Assembly: GCF_014649835.1 (NCBI RefSeq)
Contig: NZ_BMTU01000008.1
Coordinates: 278,739-342,738, forward strand
From: Streptomyces pilosus
GTDB taxonomy: Bacteria; Actinomycetota; Actinomycetes; Streptomycetales; Streptomycetaceae
DNA: 64,000 nt
Direction of reading: 5' to 3'
Both the position numbers and the translations under genes were made by a program. The notes under the pieces were generated by a model. That model was not told the DNA's origin. It did no database searches and saw only the letters and a program-made list of their open reading frames with translations. Positions 1 to 9,000 of the stretch are shown in pieces (the first letter of the stretch is position 1; every line of letters starts with the position of its first letter).

Positions 1-3000
1 CCGCGGCCGTTCCGACGCGGCCGGTGCCCAGCCGGCTGGAGAGCAGCGCGAACCAGTGCTGCACATCGCCGGCCACGAGCACCTGGTGGGTGAATCCCTT
101 GCGGTTCATGTCCGCGACGACGGTGCGGACGACGCTGAGACTGTAAGTGCCGGTCCTCGAAATGGGGTTGGCGACGATTCCGTACGCGCCCATGAGTCCG
201 TGCCCCGGATTCTGTGCGACGGAGTAGATCAGCTGGCCGCCGAAGACGAAGCCGGTGCTGTTGCTGGTCTTGCCGGCCGCCTGGCGGGTGCCGCCGAGCG
301 TCATCTCGGTGTCCATGGACATCGGCGGGGTGAGGGCGCGCAGGTTCCCGGCCGTCGTGGTGTACCGGAAGGTTCCCCACAGCTCGCCGTACGGTCCCTT
401 GCCCAGCAGGCCGCTGCCCACCAGGCCCAGCGGGCCCGAACTCTGGTCGAAGCTCGACGTCAGATGCTGGGGGGTGAAGGTGCGGACGATGGCGTCCCGG
501 GTGGGGGCGCCCTCCTTCACCAGCTGCCAGGCGCTGCCCGACGCCGTCCGCAGGACCCGGTCCACCTCCGCGGTCAGCGTGGGCGACACCACCACGTTCA
601 CGATGACGAACGGGTGCTGCCGGAACTCCTTGAACTGCGGTGTCCCGCGGTCGGCGAGCCGTCCGGCGGGCTGCTGCGCGCCGAATCCCGCGGGCAGGAC
701 GAGGTCGCCCTTCGCCAGGGCGAGGGCCCGCTCGGTGGTCAGGGACGTGGGTGCGGGTTCGTCGGACAGGTACGGGTTGAGCGCCCCGTCCGCGTGCGGG
801 TCCGCGTCGGGCGTGTGCTGTACGGGGACACCGATGAGCACCTGTCCGGTCATCGGGCCGCCGCCCCGCAGGTGGCCCCGCGGTGTCCGGCCGAAGAGCA
901 CGTTGACCGGTTCGTCCAGCACCAGCAGTCCCGGCAGTCCGAGGCCGAGACCGCGGATCAGGCCGCGGGGCCGCCAGTAGCCGCTCAGGCTCGCGGTGAG
1001 GGCGAGGTCGTAGCGGTACAGGTGGGTGGGCTGGTTGGTCACCGACATCGGCTCGTTGGTGACCGTCGAGCCGAAGGAGGTCTCCGACTCCCACTGCCGG
1101 CCCTGGCGGGCGCCGACGGTCAGCCCGAGCGTGTTCCGGGGCAGGCCCGCCATCTCGTCGACGTTGTTGTCACGGCCCGAGAACGTGCCCTCGAAGCCCA
1201 GGTCCACGCCTCGTTTCACGCTCGTCTGGCCGTCGATCCGGTCGACGCCCTGGGCGCTGAAGCGCATGCCCTCGTCGACGTCCTTGCCCTCGTAGCGGCG
1301 CCCGGTCAGCGTCCCGTGCACGCGGAGGGTGTAGTAGACCGTCCCGACGGAGTCGGGGTCCGTGAGCCTGACCGGCAGGCCGACCGTGGTGAGCGCCTCC
1401 AGGTTCGCGGTGACGTTCTGCTGGGACAGCACGCCGAGGATCTGCAGGGTGTTCTGGAGCGCGATCCGGTAGGTGACGGGATCGGTCCACCGGGGCGGCA
1501 CGGGCAGGGCCTGCGCCGCCCGGAGCACCTCGTCGGGCTCGCGCCTGAGCAGGTCGTTGAAGCGGGTGCGCCAGCCCTTCGGCAGGTTCGGCGGCAGCAG
1601 CTGGTCGAGGGGCACCACCAGGTCCTGGTTCAGGTTCGAGACGGCGTCGACCACGCCGTCGGCGAACGCGTCCAGCAGGGTGCGGCCGACGCCGTCCGCC
1701 GCGTCCGGGGTGACCCGGGTGCGCAGGCCGTCGTCGAAGGTGAACTCCTTCACCCGGTGCATGCCCAGGGTGCGCGGACGGTCCACGGTCAGATAGGCCG
1801 GTACGAACGGCGGTGCGGCGCCGTTGCGCAGGGCGAGTGTGGTCCCGTCGTCCCACCCGGCCAGCCGCCGCGCCTCGGAGCTGGTCATCCGGTCCAGGCT
1901 CCAGGTGAGGAAGCGCGTCGGCGGCGCGTTGTCACCGGCCCGCCTCACCCGCACCGACTTCACGACCAGGTAGAGCGCGGTCCTGGGGCCCTTCACCTGC
2001 CCGGCCGACTTGAGGGTGCCGGCCGCGCCGAGTCCGACCGACCAGGTCTTCGCGTACGAGTACTGGGCGGTCGGCCCGAACTGGAGCCGCAGGTCGAAGG
2101 GGGCCGTGCCGGGATCGAAGAAGTTGAAGGCGGGTCCGGCGACGGCCTGCAGCAGCAGGCTCCTGCCGTCGGCCCGGCTCCGTTCGCTGCGAACCGTCGA
2201 GGTGTTGATGTCCCGCATCTCGGCCTGGTCGGTCTCGCCGACGAGGATCGCCGTCCGCGGGATCAGCTCCTCCACGACGAAGACGCCCAGCGGTGACTTC
2301 TTCCTGTCGTCGGCGAACAGCGGCGGGGTGGTGATGCGGCCGCGCGCCATCGTGCCGCCGTGCCGCTGGAAGCTGTCGCCGGAGAAGAAGACGTCCAGCT
2401 CGGTGTAGGCGGAGCTGCCGGGGAGGGCTCCGATCTGCCGGGCCGCCCAGTCGCGGATCGCCGCGACGGGGCCGAACCCCTCGATACGGACGAAGCGGTA
2501 CTGGGAGTCGCGGTCCAGGGTGATCGACCGGGGGATCCGGCCCGGCTTCGGGATCTTCGTCACGCTGTCGGGCAGGCGGACCAGAAGGCCCTTGCGGACG
2601 CCGAAGGAGAACCGGGCGGGCACGGCCGGGTCGGTCCCGGGCTCGGGGGCGGCGCCGGGATCGGGGGCGGTGCCCGGCTCCGGGTCGATGCCCGTGACGA
2701 CCCGTCCGGCGGGGTCGGTGACGCGGATCTCGTAGTGGATGTCGTCCAGGAACGCCCGCGACTTGTCCAGCGTCCGGGTCTCCATCTGGTTCATGCGCTG
2801 GTCGGTCAGGGTGTAGCCGACCTTGTTGATGAAGCCGAACCGCAGGGCGAGCCGGCCGAAGCCGCCGAACGCCGCGGCGCCCGCCGGGCCGATCGGCCCG
2901 CCGAGGCCGTACTGCGAGTTGGCCTGCATGTTCTTGGTCAGCCCGAAGGTCGCGGCCGCCCGGTGCATGCTGTCGATCTTCGTCGAGTCACCGATGCCGT

Positions 3001-6000
3001 CGTCGAACGGGGCCCAGTTGCCGTGGTGCCGCGCCCTGACCCACAGGACGCGCGCCTTCCCGTCCGCGTTGACGTACGGAAAGGGGCGCCCCTCGCCGTC
3101 CGCCAGCGTCTTCGGCTTGTCCCGGAGCGTCCGCCGGACGTCGTCCAGCAGCTGTGTGCGGTCCGCGGGCCGGGCGTCCGGCCTGCGCTCCAGTTCGCGG
3201 TCGATGGCGTCCAGGGCCTGTTCGGTGCCGCGCAGGAGGACCGTGCTCTGACCGAACGTGCTCGGGTTGGCGAGGAGTTGTTCGATCTCCGCGGCGGTCA
3301 GGTCGGACGGCAGCAGCGACCGGAGGTCGTCGACGTACGCGGGCATCCGCCGGCCGTCCTGGAACCGGGCCGGGGCGCGGCGGCCCGGCGGGGGCGCCAT
3401 GGCGGGGTCGAGGCGCGGGGCGTCCGGGGACGTCGGGGCCGGCCCGGTGGTCGAGGTGACGAGGGCCGTCGTCGGGTCCGGGGGCGGGGGCGGGCCGGGA
3501 GGAGTGACGGTTTCGTTCCCGGTCGTGGCCGTGGCCGTGGTGGGTGACAGGTGGGCGTCCGCCGGGGACGCGGAGGCCGGCCGGGCGGCCGACCAGTCGT
3601 CGGCCTGCTGACGACGGCCGTCGGCCATGGGCAGCAGGGAGAGGACGTGCGGCAGCGACGGGTCGCTCTGGGCGAGCAGGCCCACGGGCCCCGGTGAGGT
3701 CCACACACCACGGCCGGTCCCGGCGCCGACGAGGGCTCGCCGGTCGGTGACCTGCGGATCCGTCGGGGTCGGGTTCGGGGTAGGGGTCATGGAGGCGAGG
3801 ACGATGTCGGCCGTGCGCGGGAACCCGTTCAGCGCCGGGTCCACCGCGAGCAGTTCGGCGATCTCCTCGTAGGGGACCTCGGCGCGGAATCCGCCGGGCA
3901 GCTCCATGGTGAGGTGGTCAGGACCGGCCTCGCCCCGTAGCAGGAACGGGGCGGGCTCGGTGGTGTCGGTGGTCCACGGCATCTTCGCCCGGCGCAGCGG
4001 ACGGTGGCCGCCGTCCGGTGTCGCCGCCATGACGAGGGCGGTGCCGACGTCCACCGCCGCACTCGGCGGACCCTGCGCCCAGCTCCGGCCGGCCGGGGCG
4101 CCCGAGTCGTCGAGCAGCAGGGTGTCCGGGGCGAGGGCGCCCAGGGTCTCCAGGTGGAAGGCGCCCAGGGCGACCGGGTCGTCCACGTCGACGCCGACGG
4201 CCGCCGCGCGCGCGACCAGGTCCAGGAGGTCGGGCAGCCGGGACGGGTCCGGCCGGTCCAGGTGCAGCACCCTGCCGGTGAGGGCGCCCGGGTCGGGGGT
4301 CCGGCTCTCCCACTCCAGGGTCCTCACGGTCGCCCAGAAGAACCGGGCCCGCTCGGGCGCCCCGATGACCACCCGGTCCGGGTCCAGCCCCAGGACGTGG
4401 GCGGCCTCGGTGTTCACGTCCTCGTCCGTGAGACCGTCCAGCCCCTCGGCCACGGTGGTCACGTGCGGCAGGGTCACGAAGCCGGTGAGCACGGCGCCGG
4501 GGTTCAGGCGCACGGCGTCGGCGGCCCTGGCCAGCAGGTCCCGGTAGGCGTCGGGTCCCGGCTCGCCGTCCACCTCGCCGTGTTCCGTCGCGCGGATCTC
4601 GCGGGCCGCGCGCTCGAACAGGTCCATGGAGAACGGCACGGTGTCGCGCAGCACCGGGTCGGCGGCACGCAGGGACTCCAGCGCGCCGATCCCCGCGAGG
4701 AGTTCGCCGTAGTGGCCGTCGTCCTCGATCGCCGCCCCGAACGTCAGCCGCAGCGCGCGCACCAGCCGCAGCGTCCGCTCGCGGACCTCCTCCGGAGCCG
4801 GCCCCACCGGGTCGGTGTGCAGGCCCGCCGCGCGGGCGCGGTCGTCGAGCGCGGCGTCGGCGGGTTCCGGCCGGTGCTCCACCCACTGGCCGCGCCGGCC
4901 CCGCGAATACGTGAGGATGTAGTGGGCGACCCGGCCGTCCTTCCCGTATCTGAAGCCGACCTCCTGGGTCGCGCCGTAGACGGTCCGGCCGGTTGCGTTG
5001 GCCGCGTGCTGGCTCTGGCTGACGTCGGACAGCGGGTCGGGGACGAACGTGTCCGTGACCAGCTTGCGCCTGCGGGTGAGGCCCGGCGGTGTCGCGGAGA
5101 AGCACTCCTGCAGCACGACGGCGTGGTCCCTGGGGAGCCGTGCGAGGCTCGGGCGGCGCCTGAGCATGCCGCCCGTCGCTCCCTCCCGCTTCCGGTGGCG
5201 GGGGTTGGACCGGGTCGGCAGCGCCGTCTCGCCGGGAGAGCCGTGCGCGGCGAAGACGTACACCGGCTTGCCGGCGAACGGGACGGGCCGGTCGTCCTTG
5301 GCCCACGTCCCGTCCTGCCGGTTGACGTGGTAGAGCTCGGTCGCCGTGGCGGAGTGCCGGATCCCCGGCAGCAGTCGCACGCGTTCGCCGTCCTCGAACA
5401 CGGCTCTGCCGATCGGCCCCTGGTCGGTGACGATGGTGTGGGACCGCAGGTCCTGTTCCCAGAAGGGCGCGTGGGCGGACTCCGCGGGGTCGGGCAGCAG
5501 GCCGGGAGAGCTGCGGATCCAGTCGGTGCGGTCACTGCCCCGGCCGCTCCGCAGCGGCACGACGTACGGGTGGGAGGCGTTCCGGTCCGGGCCTTCGGCG
5601 ATGTCCACGTCCCCGTCGGCCGACCAGACGTCCCTGCCGGTGCGGTCCGCCGCCCGCCGCGGCAGTTCCAGGCCTCCTCCGCCGGCGTCGGAGACGAGCA
5701 GCAGCACCGGCACGTCCGCCGGGAGTCCGCTCAGCTCGGTGTCGAGGGCGAGCAGTTCGGCGAACACGTCGAGGGGCACCTCGCGCGGGGCGCCGTCGTG
5801 GCCGCGCACGACGACGTGGTCACGGTCGCCGTCCGCCCGCACGACGTAGGGTTCCGGTCCGCCGGGCCGGTGCCAGGGCGCGGGCTCCACCTCGTCGCGT
5901 GGCAGGGTGCCGTCGGTCCGGGGTCCGGTCCTTCCCGTACGGGTGAGGTCCAGGCCGTCGGTTCCGCCCTTGCCCCGGGTCCAGTCGCGGCCGCGGGGGC

Positions 6001-9000
6001 GCCCGTCGAGGCCGGTGGTCATGGCGTGGGTGGGTGACAGCACGCCCTGGCGGTGGAGGTGGAGCGCGGCGAGGGCGGCCAGACCGCCCGCCGGCTCCGC
6101 CGGCTGTGCCGTGGCCAGCCCCAGCAGCCGGCCGCGCTGCACGTCGGTCACCGGATCGGCGTGGTCCAGGAGCAGGACCCGGCGGGCCACGGCGTCCAGG
6201 TCGAGCGGGCCGGACTCCAGCAGGGGGTCGTTCCGGCGGAGCCGGTCGAGGCGTGCGAGCCCTTCGCGGAAGTCCGGGTACAGGGGGTTCGACGTGACGG
6301 CGGGACCGTAGAGGTCCGCCAGCAGTTCCCGGTACCGGGCTTCCTCGGGGGTGAGCTCCTCCGCCCGGTCCCCGTCCACGCCGTCGTCCTGGCGGTCCGA
6401 CAACGGGGTGTCGGGGCCGTCCAGCACGCCGTCCAGGTTCGGCAGCGGCGTGTCGAGGCCCCCGACCGGTCCGGGGTCGAGGAGGTCGGCGAGGGCGGCG
6501 GGCGGCCCGGGCGGGGCCTCGGTCACGTGGCGGTCCGCGAAGGTGACGTCGTCCACCCCGGTGTCGCCGGTGCCGGACGCGGTGAGGTCGCCGGGCCGGA
6601 CGGCTGCCCAGTCGGCCGCCGCGGGACGCCCCGGCGCGCTGGGCAGCAGGGAGGGGACGTACGGCCGGAACGGCCCGGTCGGGGCCAGGCTCACGCTGCC
6701 CTGCGAGGCCCATACGGTACGGCCGGTCCCGGCGCCGACGACGGCCCGCGGATCGGTGTCCGCAGTGCCGCCGGCCGGTCCGGTGGGGGCCGGTCCGGTG
6801 GGGGCCGGTCCGGTGGGGGCCGGTCCGGTGGCGGCCGGTCCGGTGGCGGCCGGTCCGGTGGCGGCCGGTCCGGTGGCGGCCGGTCCGGTGGCGGCCGGGG
6901 CCGCCTTCGGGACGGCCAGGACGACGTCCGTGGTCTCCTGCGGGCGGGTGTTGAGCACCGGGTCGCGGGCCAGCAGCTCGGCGACCTCGTCGTAGGGGAC
7001 CCGGGCGCGGAAGCCGCCGGGCAGGGTCATGAGGAGGTGGTCCCGGCCGCCGCCCGCCCACACCAGGTAGGCCGGTGATCCGCCGGGGGCGCTCCACGGG
7101 GGGCGTTCCTGGCCCACGGCCCGGTAGCCGCCGCCCTGCTGCGGGGCGGCGACGACGACACGGTCGGTGAGCGTGGTCGTGGCCGCGTCCGGCGGGGACG
7201 GGGACCAGCGCCGCCCGGTCGGCACGCCGCCCGGGTCGAGCAGCAGGGTCTGCGGCGCGAGGGCGCCCAGGGTCTCCAGGTGGAACGCGCCCAGTTCGGT
7301 CGGGTTGTCCACGTCGACGCCGACGGCCGCCGCCTGGGCGACCAGGTCGAGCAGCTCGGGCCGCCGGGCCGGGTCGGGCCGGTCCAGGTGCAGGATCCTG
7401 CCGGTGAGGGCGTCCGGGTCGGGGACCCGGCTCTCCCACTCCAGGGCTTTCACCGTCGCCCAGAACAGCCGGGCCCGCTCGGCGTCCCCGACGGCCGCCG
7501 GACCCCCGGGGAGCCGCAGGACGCGGGCGGCCTCGGTGTCCAGGTCCTGGTCCGGGAGACCGCCGAGACGCCGCGCGGCGGCGGTGACATGGGGCAGGGC
7601 GACGAAGTCGGAGAGTACGGTGCCCGGCCGCCCGCGCACGGTGTCGGTGGCCCGGACGAGCAGGTCGCGGTAGGCGTCGGCGCCCCGGTCGCCCGGCCGG
7701 ACCGCGTGGGCCGCGCGTTCGAACAGGTCCATGGAGAAGGGGCCGAGGTCGCGCAGGGCCGGATCGGCCGCCCGCATGGCCTCCAGCGCGCCGACTCCGG
7801 CGAGGAGTTCGCCGTACCGGCTGTCGTCCTCGATCGCCGCGCCGAAGGCCAGCCGCAGCGCGCGGACCAGCCGCAGGGTCCGTTCGCGGGTGGCGTCCGT
7901 GACCGGCCGCCCGGGGTCCGTGTGCAGGCCCGCGGCGCGGGCGCGGTCGTCGAGCAGGGCGCCGGCGGGTTCCGGCCGGTGCTCCACCCACTGGCCGCGC
8001 CGCCCCCGCGAGTCCGTGTAGAGGCGGTGGACGAACGTGCCGTCCGGCAGCGTCGCGAAGCTGACCATGTGGGTGCCGCCGTACGCCGTGCGGCCGGTCT
8101 CGTTGGCGACGTGCTGGCTCTCGCTGACGACCGCCAGCGGGTCGGGGACGAAGGTGTCGTCGATGCCCCTGCGGGTGCGGACCACGCCCGGCGGCCCGGC
8201 ACTCGAGCACGCCTCCATCAGCACGGCGTGGTCCTCGGGGAGCTGCGCCAGGCTCGGACGCCGCCTGAGCATCCGGCCGGTCTCCCGCTGGTGGGTGTGG
8301 TGCCTCGGGTCCGTCGTGGTCGGCACCCGGGTCGCGCCGGGCCGGGCGTGGGCGCTGAAGACGTACACCGGCTTGCCGGCGAACGGGACCGGTTCGTCGT
8401 CCTTGACCGCGTCCTTGGTGACCGGGTTGTAGTGCCACAGCTCCGACGACTCCGTCGCGAGCTTCAGCGCCGCGATCCGGCGCGGGGCCTCGGAGCCCTC
8501 GAACACGCCTCTGCCGATGGTCACGCCCCCGTCGCCGACGACGCTGTGCGACAGCACGTCGCGCTCCCACTCCGGGGCGTTCTCGCGCTCCGCCGGGTCG
8601 AGCACCTGGCCGGGGGTGCTGCGGATCCAGTCGGCGCGCGGCAGCCCCTCCCCGAACAGCAGGGAGACGACGTGCGGCTGCGACGGGTCGCGCTGCGGGG
8701 ACACCTTCACGGTGCCGTTGGCCGACCAGACCTCCCGGCCGACCCGGTCCGCCGCCCGGCGCGGCAGGTCCAGGCCGCGGGCACCGGCGTCGGGGACGAG
8801 CAGCACCACGGGGGTGTCCGGGGGCAGCCCGGCCAGCCGGGGGTCGCGGGCCAGCAGTTCGGCGAACACGTCGATCGGCACCTGACGCGGGGCGCCGTCG
8901 TAGCCGCGTACGACGATCCGCCGGTGGTCGCCCTCCGCCATGACGACGTACGGCTTCGGCTCGCCGGGCCGGTGCCAGGGCGCGGGCTCGACGCCGCCGC

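Noticed and set aside
6773..6892. 15-bp repeat as a regulatory iteron array
   Set aside because: It is in frame inside a coding linker with alternating Ala/Pro variants, so protein-level explanation is sufficient.
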